18,558 nt of DNA from positions 1-18,558 of the forward strand of contig JAUXAJ010000072.1 in assembly GCA_030620005.1 (NCBI GenBank), written 5' to 3'. Origin of the DNA: Promethearchaeota archaeon (GTDB taxonomy: Archaea > Asgardarchaeota > Lokiarchaeia > Sigynarchaeales > SOKP01). Positions within the stretch are counted from its first letter, which is position 1. The number at the start of each line of letters is the position of its first letter. Position numbers and translations under genes: made by a program. The notes under the pieces were generated by a model. It did not search any database and was not told where the DNA came from. It was given only the letters and a program-made list of their open reading frames with translations. Below are positions 1-7,570 of the stretch, in pieces.

Positions 1-329
1 TAGATAATATTCGTGAATTGAGTATTAAATGAGTGTAATATGTAGGTGATATGAAAAAAATATGGTAAAAACGCAGGAAATCTTAGAATTTAAATTTAAA
101 AAAGACTTTTTAGAAACTATACCTAAACAGCCTTTTTAAATGCATGGACTAAATGTTAAGTTTTTACAAATAAGAATTTTTATTATATAAGATTAGTTTA
201 ACACCTCTTATAATTGAATGTTTTTAAAAATTAAATTCTTCTACAAAAAATATAACAATTACTCAATGTATAATGATAAGAAATGCAAGGAAAAATTGAA
301 AAAAAGTAAATAATTTTTAGCAATTAACA
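1..329. other. AT-rich leader region without a convincing gene
   Basis: This stretch is very AT-rich and no long frame crosses it. A frame ending in TGA at 30-32 reads DNIRELSIK and could be the last residues of a gene that starts outside the window, but ten codons are too few to judge. A 25-codon frame at 62-139 (starting MVKTQEIL, ending KQPF) has a GGTGA at 44-48 upstream, but I recognise nothing in it. The last part, from about 240 to 329, is probably the promoter of the gene starting at 330; no clear TATA box stands out because almost everything is A and T. Confidence 0.4.
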
Positions 330-1394
330 ATGATACCAGAAAAATTTTTACCTCTCCTTAGAGTAAGTGGAAATAACTACGAAATTGGGCTTCAAATAGG
401 AAAACACTTTAAAGATCGAATTAAAAAAGCGTTCGCTCGTAGTATCTTAATAAAAGCGCTCCTCTTTCAAGATAAGATGGAACCTGATTGGTTTGACAAG
501 TTAAATACTGGAGCTATAAAGTCATTTCCAGATTATGTTGAAGAATTATCAGGAATTGCAGATGGGTCAGGATTAAATTATCGAGATATTGCTATAGTAA
601 ATTTCAGGCATTCATTTCCTCCTTTACCGCAATATAATTGTTCCACAGTAGTATTTAAGAATTCTAATAAAATAATTTTAGGTCATAATGAAGATCACGA
701 GGCAATTTTTGGAGAATTTGCTTATCTACTTAATGTGAAATTAAATAATGGAACCTGCTTTTTTACTCACGCTTATCCTGGTTGTCTTCCGGGCACATCC
801 TTCGCATTTAATTCACATGATATCACAATTTCGTGTAATGCAATTTCTAGACCTTTTGCAAGAATAGGAATTCCTAGAGCATTACTAGATAGATCAATGC
901 TAGAAGCAGAAACAATGAATGAGACACTCAAAAAAGCCCAAATTCCAGGTAGATCTGGTAGTTTTTCTTATAATGTTGTTTCCATGAAAGAGAAAAAAGC
1001 AGTTAACTTGGAAACGACTTCAAAAAAAAGTCAAGTTACAGAAATTTCAGATAAATATTTTCATTCTAACCATTTTATCTCAGAAAAGCTAAAAAAGTTT
1101 TCAGTTGCCATTGGTTCTACTAAAAATCGATACGATCGTGGAAGAGAATTAATTCAAAATGCTGAGAAAACATCGCAGGAAGCGCTTAAAATTCTTTCTG
1201 ATGAAATAATTTTAGTAAAAATTAAAAAATCAAAAGAAGTGTCAATAGGGAATAATTTTCTCGGAGATTATTACTCTGGCACGTCTTGCACGGCAGTATT
1301 TGAAATTAATAACAGTATTAATCTTAAAATTTATCCCAACACCAAAGAGAGAAAAGTTTTTTTAGAATTTAAATCAGACGACATTATAGTATAA
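330..1394 (+). CDS. C45 / acyl-CoA:6-APA acyltransferase-like Ntn hydrolase
   Basis: The 354-residue protein looks like the C45 peptidase family (isopenicillin-N acyltransferase-like, N-terminal nucleophile fold), whose members hydrolyse or transfer amide-linked acyl groups after self-cleavage before a cysteine. The likely nucleophile is C104 in the motif YNCSTVVF, followed by GHNEDHE at 118-124 and SCNAIS at 168-173, where family members keep the residues that shape the active site. There is no signal peptide or membrane segment, so it should act in the cytoplasm. The ATG is preceded by an A/T-only leader without a Shine-Dalgarno site. The aminotransferase gene begins 30 nt downstream, so this is probably the first gene of a four-gene operon and may free an amino acid or amine from an amide for the next enzymes. 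The family call is fairly safe; the substrate is unknown. Confidence 0.8.
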   Translation: MIPEKFLPLLRVSGNNYEIGLQIGKHFKDRIKKAFARSILIKALLFQDKMEPDWFDKLNTGAIKSFPDYVEELSGIADGSGLNYRDIAIVNFRHSFPPLPQYNCSTVVFKNSNKIILGHNEDHEAIFGEFAYLLNVKLNNGTCFFTHAYPGCLPGTSFAFNSHDITISCNAISRPFARIGIPRALLDRSMLEAETMNETLKKAQIPGRSGSFSYNVVSMKEKKAVNLETTSKKSQVTEISDKYFHSNHFISEKLKKFSVAIGSTKNRYDRGRELIQNAEKTSQEALKILSDEIILVKIKKSKEVSIGNNFLGDYYSGTSCTAVFEINNSINLKIYPNTKERKVFLEFKSDDIIV

Positions 1395-1424
1395 TAGAAA
1401 AATAAATAAATAAAAAATTAAAAT

Positions 1425-2723
1425 GTGAACGCTGTGAAAATATCTCCTTTAACATCCAAATTAAAACCATCTGCGACACTAGCGATTAATGAACAAATCG
1501 CTATTATGCGTGAAAAAGGGGAAACCATTTTCCACATGGGATTTGGAGAATCGCCCTTTCCAGTTCATCCAACCATCCAGCAGGCATTAGCCAAAAATGC
1601 CAATAGAAAGAGCTATTTGCCAACTCAAGGTATTTTTGAACTTCGAGAAAAGATTTCTGAATTTTATTTGAAAATGTTTAATATCTCGTTTTCACCAAAC
1701 CAAATAGTAGTTGGACCCGGCAGTAAAATTTTGCTTTTAGATGCGCTAATGGCATTAGAAGGACCTTTACTCTTACCTGCTCCTTCGTGGGTGAGTTACC
1801 AACACCAAGCAAAACTTTTGGGAAAAAATGTTTATCACCTTCATACTTCTCCCGAAAGTTCTTATTTAATAACGCCTGAAATTTTAGAAAATACCATTCA
1901 ACAAAAGATCTCACCTACTAAAACCCAAAAGCTATTGCTATTAAACTATCCATGTAATCCAACTGGTCAAAATTTTTCTGTTACCCAACTTAAAGAACTC
2001 GCTTCAATTGCTAGGGATTTTAATATTATAATACTTTCTGATGAAATTTATGGCTTGATTAGCTTTAAAGGTCACGAACACCATAGCATTTCTGAATTTT
2101 ATCCAGAAGGAACTTTGGTTACTGGAGGCTTGTCAAAAGACCGTTCATTAGGAGGATTTAGATTAGGCGTAATGTTGCTGCCAGAAAACGAAAGAGAGTT
2201 GCTTAGAGCCATGTTATCAATAGGAAGTGAATCTTGGTCCTGTGCATCTGCACCAATCCAGTACGCTGCTATAGATGCCTATAGCATGACTTCTGAAATG
2301 ATGAATCATATTCGAGATTGCACTGCTATCCATGAAATAATTACCATGTATGTCCATCGTAGATTTGTTGAGGCGGGGATAAGATGCTCTCCGCCTCAAG
2401 GCGCTTTTTATCTCTTTCCAGATTGGAACGAATTTTCGAGTAAATTATCTCAAAAAGACATGACATCTTCTAAGAATCTTTCGGATGATTTACTTCGAAA
2501 TTGGAAGGTAGCAACTCTTCCTGGATCTGAATTTGGAATGCCTGAAAGTGATCTATGCACCAGAATAGCAACTGTAGATTACGACGGAGCCGCTGCTCTA
2601 AAGATTTACCAAGAAAATCCAAACGAAGCTCTGAAAGACGCTGAAAATTTTGTTCATTCAGTAGCACCACGAGTAGTAGGAGGGTGTGATCAAATTGAAA
2701 AGTTCACTAAATCGACCATTTAA
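1425..2723 (+). CDS. Class I/II PLP-dependent aminotransferase
   Basis: The product is a fold-type I aminotransferase of up to 432 residues that moves an amino group between an amino acid and a 2-oxo acid using pyridoxal phosphate. Visible signatures are the CNPTG loop with N178, SDEIY with D206 that holds the pyridine nitrogen, the Schiff-base lysine K238 in GGLSKDRS, and R246 in GGFRLG that binds the cofactor phosphate. The start is uncertain: GTG at 1425 and GTG at 1434 are both possible and neither has a clear ribosome-binding site; the ATG at 1423 runs straight into a stop. It lies between an Ntn hydrolase and a ureohydrolase, with gaps of 30 and 33 nt, which points to use of an arginine-like or other amino acid substrate. 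The C-terminal 35 residues or so beyond the core look variable. The substrate cannot be read from the sequence. Confidence 0.88.
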   Translation: MNAVKISPLTSKLKPSATLAINEQIAIMREKGETIFHMGFGESPFPVHPTIQQALAKNANRKSYLPTQGIFELREKISEFYLKMFNISFSPNQIVVGPGSKILLLDALMALEGPLLLPAPSWVSYQHQAKLLGKNVYHLHTSPESSYLITPEILENTIQQKISPTKTQKLLLLNYPCNPTGQNFSVTQLKELASIARDFNIIILSDEIYGLISFKGHEHHSISEFYPEGTLVTGGLSKDRSLGGFRLGVMLLPENERELLRAMLSIGSESWSCASAPIQYAAIDAYSMTSEMMNHIRDCTAIHEIITMYVHRRFVEAGIRCSPPQGAFYLFPDWNEFSSKLSQKDMTSSKNLSDDLLRNWKVATLPGSEFGMPESDLCTRIATVDYDGAAALKIYQENPNEALKDAENFVHSVAPRVVGGCDQIEKFTKSTI

Positions 2724-2756
2724 TTAATCAATTAAAGAAATCAAAGAGGGGTTAAA

Positions 2757-3671
2757 ATGTCTTTTAAATATCATCAAAATCGCTACGGAACTTATGCTGG
2801 TCTTGTAATCGAACCTGGAAACTTAAAAAATGCAGATGTTATAATTCAAGGAATTCCTTATGAATGTGGCACCAGTGGAAAGAAAGGAACTTCATTCGCA
2901 ATCGACGCACTGCGAGGCATTAGTGATGTTTTTCAAGTCATATCAAGGAGGAGTGTTTCTCTAACTGATATGAAGATTTGTGATGTGGGAAATGTTCCCG
3001 TGTTCCCTCTTGATGCTAAAGCAACAAGAGAAAGTATAGAAAACTCCATTAAGTACTTGATTTCCGAAAGTTCTGCTCCAATCATATCTATAGGTGGAGA
3101 CCATTCTATTGCGTATGCCGAAATCAAGGGATTATCTTCTAGGGGGACCGTAGGGGTCGTTTGGTTTGATGCCCACCGAGATCTCCTAGATGTCATGTTA
3201 TCTTCAAGATATTCTCACGGTTCTTCTTTAAGGAGATCCATTGAATTAGATTCTGTGGATCCTAAAAATGTTCTTTTAGTAGGCACGAGACATGCGGAAC
3301 CGGAAGAGCAAACGTACGTTGATGAGTTTGGAATAAAGGAGCTTACAGCAACAACTTTAGAAGAAGCGAAAAATCCGCGACAATTGGTAAAGGAAGGAAT
3401 AAAGGACCTATCCCATCGTGTTGATAACCTTTTCGTTTCAATTGATATAGATTGTTTAGATCCTGCCTTTGCTCCTGGAACGGGCACTCCAGTTGGTGGA
3501 GGCTTGACTACAAGTGAATTGATGAATTTCATATGGGATATTCCTGCGCCCTTTCGAGCTTTAGACATAGTTGAAGTATCTCCTCCTTTAGATGTTTCTG
3601 GTATAACGGTCAAAACAATGATGGCGTTATTAACCGAAATCATTGCCAAAATAAAACTTCAGAGGAAGTAA
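2757..3671 (+). CDS. Agmatinase-family ureohydrolase
   Basis: This 304-residue protein belongs to the arginase/agmatinase superfamily, binuclear Mn enzymes that release urea from a guanidino compound. All metal-binding motifs are present: GGDHS at 113-117 (H116), DAHRD at 138-142 (D138, H140, D142) and SIDIDCLDPAFAPGTGTP at 228-245 (D230, D232), with the conserved glutamate E274 in VEVSPP. The SHG at 153-155 resembles agmatinase rather than arginase. A GAGGGG Shine-Dalgarno site just upstream fixes the ATG. Related enzymes act on agmatine, guanidinobutyrate, guanidinopropionate or formimidoglutamate, and the sequence alone does not decide between them. Being next to an aminotransferase makes 4-guanidinobutyrate a reasonable alternative to agmatine, because transamination of arginine leads to that compound. 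The stop codon overlaps the ribosome-binding site of the next gene. Confidence 0.88.
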   Translation: MSFKYHQNRYGTYAGLVIEPGNLKNADVIIQGIPYECGTSGKKGTSFAIDALRGISDVFQVISRRSVSLTDMKICDVGNVPVFPLDAKATRESIENSIKYLISESSAPIISIGGDHSIAYAEIKGLSSRGTVGVVWFDAHRDLLDVMLSSRYSHGSSLRRSIELDSVDPKNVLLVGTRHAEPEEQTYVDEFGIKELTATTLEEAKNPRQLVKEGIKDLSHRVDNLFVSIDIDCLDPAFAPGTGTPVGGGLTTSELMNFIWDIPAPFRALDIVEVSPPLDVSGITVKTMMALLTEIIAKIKLQRK

Positions 3672-3676
3672 AAGAA

Positions 3677-4240
3677 TTGCCGTACAAGGAAATTAAGTTT
3701 AATGAAATTGTTTTTAATCATGATGTTTATACATATTGTATAAATCCTAAATTCACGTGTCCAAACTATAATCATAGCTGGGCTTGTCCCCCAGCAGTTC
3801 TCTATTTAAAAAAAACCATTTCTCATTTCAAAAAATTATTCATATTTTATTCTAAATTTGATGTAAAAGCTCATTTAAGAGAGGAAAAAGATAAAAATCC
3901 AAAATGGAGTGAAAGAAGAATTCTCAATCGTTTATTCTATTCAAGCTTTATTAGCGATATTTTGGAAAAGGAAATATTCGAATTTCTTGAAAGTAATAAA
4001 AAAAATTATAATGAATCTTTAATAATATGGGACGGTCATTGTAGGATATGTTTCAACAAAGAGGAAAAAGGATGTACTTATGATAGTGGGAAGCCCTGTC
4101 GTTATCCTGACAAGATAAGATATGACATGTCCGCTGCTGGAATCAATACCCATGAGACGGCAAAAAATCTCAATATAGAATTAGAATGGCCACCCACCAA
4201 TTATATATATAGAGTCGCACTGGTCTGTTTTAAAGAATAG
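3677..4240 (+). CDS. DUF2284 cysteine-rich metal-binding protein, copy 1
   Basis: The 187-residue protein matches the DUF2284 (predicted metal-binding) family. Eight cysteines stand at 21, 28, 37, 122, 125, 133, 141 and 184, in the motifs TCPNYNHSWACPP, HCRICF, GCTY and PCRYPDK. Such spacing suits an iron-sulfur cluster or zinc site, but no member known to me has an established reaction. It starts with TTG at 3677, five bases after the ureohydrolase stop, with GAGG of that gene's end serving as ribosome-binding site. The start is supported by the copy at 4454, which begins MPFVEIQ against MPYKEIK here and has all eight cysteines at the same residue numbers. Tight coupling suggests it works with the aminotransferase and ureohydrolase, perhaps as a redox or sensing partner. 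No membrane segment is seen. Confidence 0.82.
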   Translation: MPYKEIKFNEIVFNHDVYTYCINPKFTCPNYNHSWACPPAVLYLKKTISHFKKLFIFYSKFDVKAHLREEKDKNPKWSERRILNRLFYSSFISDILEKEIFEFLESNKKNYNESLIIWDGHCRICFNKEEKGCTYDSGKPCRYPDKIRYDMSAAGINTHETAKNLNIELEWPPTNYIYRVALVCFKE

Positions 4241-4256
4241 TCGCACGACATAAACT

Positions 4257-4388
4257 AAGGCTTGTTTTTTAGGATAAAAACTCTGGTAGGGGATTTGATG
4301 TGATTGATTTTGATAGATTTCTCCAAAGAATTAATGAATAATAGGAGAAGGATTTTTGAATCCTTTTTAAAAAATAAAAACAAACCTT
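4257..4388. repeat. Imperfect inverted repeat between the DUF2284 copies
   Basis: The left arm AAGGCTTGTTTTT begins at 4257 and the right arm AAAAACAAACCTT spans 4376-4388; they are complementary except for one position. The arms enclose a short frame starting GTG at 4300 (VIDFDRFLQ, stopping after 13 codons) and the hairpin at 4345-4368. This may be a long-range RNA fold or a remnant of an inserted element; nothing inside codes for a recognisable protein. Confidence 0.4.
4345..4368 (+). terminator. Hairpin with T-run, possible terminator
   Basis: AAGGATT at 4348-4354 and AATCCTT at 4359-4365 pair perfectly around a TTTG loop, and G-U and A-U pairs can extend the stem outward. The T-run that closes it (4364-4368) gives the look of an intrinsic terminator. 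It stands about 105 nt after the first DUF2284 stop and about 85 nt before the second copy, so it could separate the four-gene unit from what follows. Archaea often terminate at T-runs alone, so function is uncertain. Confidence 0.4.
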
Positions 4389-4426
4389 ATTTTAATGCAT
4401 GAATTAAACCATACAAAATAAGATAG

Positions 4427-4440
4427 ATACTTTTAAAATA
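4427..4440 (+). promoter_or_regulatory. Candidate TATA-type promoter element
   Basis: The 14-base string ATACTTTTAAAATA occurs here just before the second DUF2284 gene and again at 15309-15322 before the intact transporter. It resembles an archaeal TATA box. Here it is only 14 nt from the ATG, too close for the usual 25-base spacing to a leaderless start, so either transcription begins within the gene or the true element lies further upstream. Confidence 0.25.
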
Positions 4441-4453
4441 GTTAAAGATAATC

Positions 4454-5014
4454 ATGCCTTTTGTTGAAATACAATTGGAGGATGTTTTTTTCGATCCTAA
4501 GGTTCAAAAAATGTGCGTTTCACCAAGTTTTACGTGTCCTAATTACAATAATTCGTGGTCGTGCCCTCCAGAAGCACCATATTTAAAAGAAAAAGTCTCT
4601 CAGTTTAAAAAACTTTACCTTTTTTATACTAAGTTTGATTTGGAATCATATATAAAAGAAATGAAGGCTAAGCATCCTCGAAGAAGCGAGTATCGAATAA
4701 AAAACATGTTTTACATGAAGAATATTTACAGGGACGATTTATACAAAGAAGGCGAGCGATTTCTTGATGGTTACCACGATGATTACGAAGAGAAACTAAT
4801 TTTATACGATGGCTCTTGTAGGGTCTGCCACACTAAAAAGGACGGAAGGTGCACTTATCCTAACAAAAAACCTTGTCGCTATCCAGATGAGAGAAAATAT
4901 TCAATGGAAGCAGTAGGTATTGAAGTTATAAGAACGGTCATTAATTTAAAACTTGACATGGAATATCCATCCAATAAATATGCTTATCGTTTTGGCTTGG
5001 CTTGTTTTAAATAA
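4454..5014 (+). CDS. DUF2284 cysteine-rich metal-binding protein, copy 2
   Basis: This 186-residue protein is a paralogue of the product of 3677-4240. It keeps the cysteines at residues 21, 28, 37, 122, 125, 133, 141 and 184 in the motifs TCPNYNNSWSCPP, SCRVCH, RCTYP and PCRYPDE. The region between about residues 62 and 115 has diverged most, with many lysines and acidic residues, which suggests that the two copies share a metal site but differ in partner or ligand. It starts with ATG and has its own upstream region of about 210 nt, so it is probably transcribed apart from the operon. No transmembrane or signal sequence is present. The biochemical role is unknown; a metal-cluster or redox function is an inference from the cysteines. 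Confidence 0.82.
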   Translation: MPFVEIQLEDVFFDPKVQKMCVSPSFTCPNYNNSWSCPPEAPYLKEKVSQFKKLYLFYTKFDLESYIKEMKAKHPRRSEYRIKNMFYMKNIYRDDLYKEGERFLDGYHDDYEEKLILYDGSCRVCHTKKDGRCTYPNKKPCRYPDERKYSMEAVGIEVIRTVINLKLDMEYPSNKYAYRFGLACFK

Positions 5015-5151
5015 TAACATAAAAACGTAACAAATTTCATTAAAAATTGGACTCCCGGAAAGACTGGACTCCAGATTATTTAATATATCCTTCTCATACT
5101 TTTTAATTAAGAATAAAAATAAAAATAATAATAGATGGAGTGATTAAAAAA
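5015..5151. other. Intergenic region with repeated octamer
   Basis: The octamer TGGACTCC occurs twice, at 5048-5055 and 5065-5072, about one and a half helix turns apart. Just after it lies an A/T-rich stretch at 5077-5087 (TTTAATATAT) that could be a TATA box for the gene at 5152. A GGAGTGA at 5137-5143 is the likely ribosome-binding site for the ATG at 5152. The repeated octamer upstream of a TATA-like box could bind an activator. Confidence 0.35.
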
Positions 5152-5658
5152 ATGGATTATAAAAATTGGAGAGAATGGATGGTTTTTGGCGCGTGGACTT
5201 TAGGTGAAATCGTGGATTGGTATTCAAACTTACCTGTATATGGTCAAATAGTCTTTATTGTTGGTATTCTAGCCATAATTACCTTGGTATTTATAGGCGT
5301 TTATTATCTCCTAAAAGGTGTTGCTTATTTAATCTATTACGTCTTGAAAGGAGTCTATTACCTTATAAAGGGAATTTTCTTCGCGTTATATAAGTTATTT
5401 GAGTTATTATTTCGCGTTATTGCGGGGAAACCATTAAAAAAGAGTAGTGATGACTCAACTCAAGTCGTTAACAATACCAAGGCTGAGATTTTGGTAAAGA
5501 AAGTAATCAATGAAGCTCATCCTGCGATGTCTTTCTGCCCTGAATGTGGCAATAAACTCACAGACCAAATGAATAAGCAATTATCTCTAAAGGGATTAGC
5601 ATTTTGCGTTCACTGCGGAAAAAGATTTCGTTCTAACCAAGTAGAAATTGAAAGTTAA
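5152..5658 (+). CDS. Membrane protein with C-terminal zinc ribbon
   Basis: I do not recognise a named family. With ATG at 5152 the protein has 168 residues; a GTG at 5140 would add four, but the GGAGTGA upstream suits the ATG. Residues 1-28 are rich in tryptophan, 30-52 form a clear membrane segment, and 50-90 are a long hydrophobic, tyrosine- and phenylalanine-rich stretch with a repeated pattern (YYLLKGVAYLI, YYVLKGVYYLI, then KGIFFALYKLF). Glycine and lysine recur about every eleven residues, which could make a re-entrant or amphipathic membrane hairpin. Residues 97-125 are polar. The tail has C129-P-E-C132 and C152-V-H-C155, a zinc-ribbon pattern of the kind used for protein or nucleic acid contact. 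A membrane-anchored cytosolic zinc ribbon is the most that can be said. Confidence 0.7.
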   Translation: MDYKNWREWMVFGAWTLGEIVDWYSNLPVYGQIVFIVGILAIITLVFIGVYYLLKGVAYLIYYVLKGVYYLIKGIFFALYKLFELLFRVIAGKPLKKSSDDSTQVVNNTKAEILVKKVINEAHPAMSFCPECGNKLTDQMNKQLSLKGLAFCVHCGKRFRSNQVEIES

Positions 5659-5741
5659 TATTTCTAGTAATTTTTCTTTTTTTTATTTCTTAATTTTTAT
5701 TTTACTTATTTGATATCTTCTTGATTCAAAAAGCTAAATTG

Positions 5742-5760
5742 CTTTAAGTAAGGCTTAAAG
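5742..5760. terminator. Inverted repeat between convergent genes
   Basis: CTTTAAG at 5742-5748 and CTTAAAG at 5754-5760 are exact inverted copies around a five-base spacer. The site lies between the convergent genes ending at 5658 (+) and 5864 (-), where a bidirectional terminator is expected. A long T-rich run at 5669-5705 probably ends the + strand transcript as well. Confidence 0.35.
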
Positions 5761-5863
5761 TTAATGCTTTAATATTTATTAAAATAAGAATGTATTTCCA
5801 TCCCAAATTCGTTTAATCTCATTTGGAAATCGTTCTCTTATGGAATTTAAATCTATAAAAAAT

Positions 5864-7258
5864 TTAATTTTTAATATTTGAAATATTCTTTCTTTCAAGC
5901 AAATCTTTTCTTTCGATTAATAGTTTTATGGCAAAGGATGCTTCTTGAGGCGTTTCAAAAATACAAATTTTTTCTTTTTCAGCTATTAGATTTAATTCTT
6001 TAAAGTTATTTCCAAAAATAATTAAGGGAATTAACGTTTTTATTCTTTCAGTATCATTCCAAGCCTGAATAATGCCTTTAAAATGTTCATCACGTTTCAT
6101 TTCCAAAAATGGTGGGATTACGACGCAAGCAACTACAATATCAATATCAGGATCTTCTAACATTGCTTTAGTTATCTCATAATACTGAGTTTTGCCAGAA
6201 CCTGCGATCATGTCTAGTGGATTAATTCTTTTTGCCAATGGATTTAGATATGGAAATATTTTTTCCTTAAATCCTTCGGAAAAGTTCGCTAATTGAAATC
6301 CAAATTTTTCAACATAATCACTGAATAAAACTGCTGTCCCCCCGCTATTTGTCAAAATAGCAATTCTTTTCCCTTTTGGAGTGGGTAAAAATCTTAAAGT
6401 TTTTATAGCCGTCACATAATCAGAGAAGCTTTCGCATATAATTGCTCCAGCTTGTTGGAATGCAGCTTTTAGAATCTTGTAATTTGTAGCTATAGAGCCC
6501 GTGTGTGAACTCGCTGCTTTCATCCCTGTCCGCGACTTGCCCCCCTTTAGAATTATTATTGGTTTAATTGGAGTTATCTCTTTTATTACGTTAAATAGAG
6601 CCCTACCATCAGTTACCGCTTCGATGTATAAAATGATAATTTTAGTATTTTTATCCTCTTTAAAAAAAGTGAGAATTTCATTAAAAGAGACATCAACTTG
6701 ATTTCCTATGCTCGCGAACTTTGAACATCCTAGAAAAAGTGGGCTCATCTTATAAAAGCTTGCACAACTAATTGACCCTGATTGACTAATCATGCTGATA
6801 TTCCCTCGCGGAAAAGTCTGAATGAATGAAGCGTTAAGTCCAATATCTAAGTTTTGTATTCCTACACAATTAGGACCCATGACTCGGATACCTGCAGCAT
6901 TACATTTCTTAGCAATTTCGCTCTCAACTTTTTTCCCCAAATCGTCAATTTCTCCAAATCCAGCCGTAATGATGATGATGCGTTTCACACTTTTCTTAAT
7001 ACATTGATCTACTACTAAATCTACGACGCTCGCTGGAACTAAAACGATAGCCAGATCAATATCATTTGGTACTTCATGTATGAATCTATAACATTTTGAT
7101 CCGCATATTTCTTTACTGCTACGCGATATTAAAAAAATTTCGTTTTGAAGGTTCTTATTTTTAAGGATGTTTTTTGTTAAGGCGTTCCCAAACTTTGTTG
7201 GATCCGCCGTAGCTCCTATTATTGCAACCGTTTTTGGATAAAAGAAAAGAGAAGGCAT
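5864..7258 (-). CDS. ADP-forming acyl-CoA synthetase, alpha subunit
   Basis: The product is the alpha part of an NDP-forming acyl-CoA synthetase, which in archaea turns an acyl-CoA plus ADP and phosphate into the acid, CoA and ATP. The N-terminal CoA-binding Rossmann domain shows YPKTVAIIGATADPTKFGN at 7-25; a succinyl-CoA-ligase-like domain follows with GPNCVG at 128-133 and SMISQSGS at 155-162. The phosphorylated histidine is H252 in ASSHTGS. The third domain (about 300-464) is present, so the alpha chain is complete. I chose ATG at 7258 because family members begin just before the FYPKTVA motif; a TTG at 7279 would add seven residues. The ATP-grasp beta subunit needed for the final phosphate transfer is not in the window, so it must be encoded elsewhere. 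The acyl substrate (acetyl, aryl or branched) is not visible. Confidence 0.85.
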   Translation of the reverse strand: MPSLFFYPKTVAIIGATADPTKFGNALTKNILKNKNLQNEIFLISRSSKEICGSKCYRFIHEVPNDIDLAIVLVPASVVDLVVDQCIKKSVKRIIIITAGFGEIDDLGKKVESEIAKKCNAAGIRVMGPNCVGIQNLDIGLNASFIQTFPRGNISMISQSGSISCASFYKMSPLFLGCSKFASIGNQVDVSFNEILTFFKEDKNTKIIILYIEAVTDGRALFNVIKEITPIKPIIILKGGKSRTGMKAASSHTGSIATNYKILKAAFQQAGAIICESFSDYVTAIKTLRFLPTPKGKRIAILTNSGGTAVLFSDYVEKFGFQLANFSEGFKEKIFPYLNPLAKRINPLDMIAGSGKTQYYEITKAMLEDPDIDIVVACVVIPPFLEMKRDEHFKGIIQAWNDTERIKTLIPLIIFGNNFKELNLIAEKEKICIFETPQEASFAIKLLIERKDLLERKNISNIKN

Positions 7259-7332
7259 TACTTTATTTTTACACCTCAATATTTTTGAAAAGCATTTAAC
7301 TAACTAATGTATCGTTTTTAGTGTTTTAATTT

Positions 7333-7400
7333 AACAATATTTTTGCTGATATTTATTGATTGGGCTTTAATCTCTAATATGTGGGAAGGAAATGGGAAAA
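7333..7400 (+). repeat. 68-bp direct repeat, copy A
   Basis: This segment matches 8066-8133 over 68 positions without gaps; I count ten mismatches, about 85 percent identity. The best kept parts are GATTGGGCTTTAA and ATGTGGGAAG. The two copies have the same orientation, are 733 bp apart and enclose the methyltransferase-like fragment and the PIN ORF. Possible meanings are a duplicated regulatory segment, ends of a degraded element, or recombination scars. Confidence 0.75.
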
Positions 7401-7435
7401 AGGAGTAATTAATTTTTATAATTTCTCGTTCTTAA

Positions 7436-7570
7436 CCAGTTCATGAAGAGAAGTGCGATCCTGCTTGTGGAAGCGGATTTTTTTCATACCGAAGGTTTTA
7501 TGACGATTTCCCCCAAGGTTTAATTAAATTTGAACTGGAGAAAGGATTAACAAGAAGATATGAAAAATAA
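7436..7570 (+). pseudogene. Possible fragment of DNA adenine methyltransferase
   Basis: A frame of 44 codons, with stops on both sides and no start codon, contains CDPACGSGFF at 7454-7483. DPACGSG is the classic S-adenosylmethionine-binding motif I of adenine-N6 DNA methyltransferases of restriction-modification systems. The rest (YDDFPQGLIKFELEKG and further) is protein-like but I cannot align it to the family, and the catalytic NPPY motif is absent. Chance cannot be excluded for so short a piece. Confidence 0.3.

Noticed and set aside
62..139. 25-codon frame in the left spacer
   Set aside because: Very short, AT-biased composition without any recognisable motif and poorly spaced ribosome-binding site; kept only as a remark in the region entry.
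3215..3649. A 144-codon frame on the - strand inside the ureohydrolase gene
   Set aside because: It lies wholly opposite a clear enzyme with all metal-binding motifs and shows no domain of its own; it is a by-product of the coding strand.
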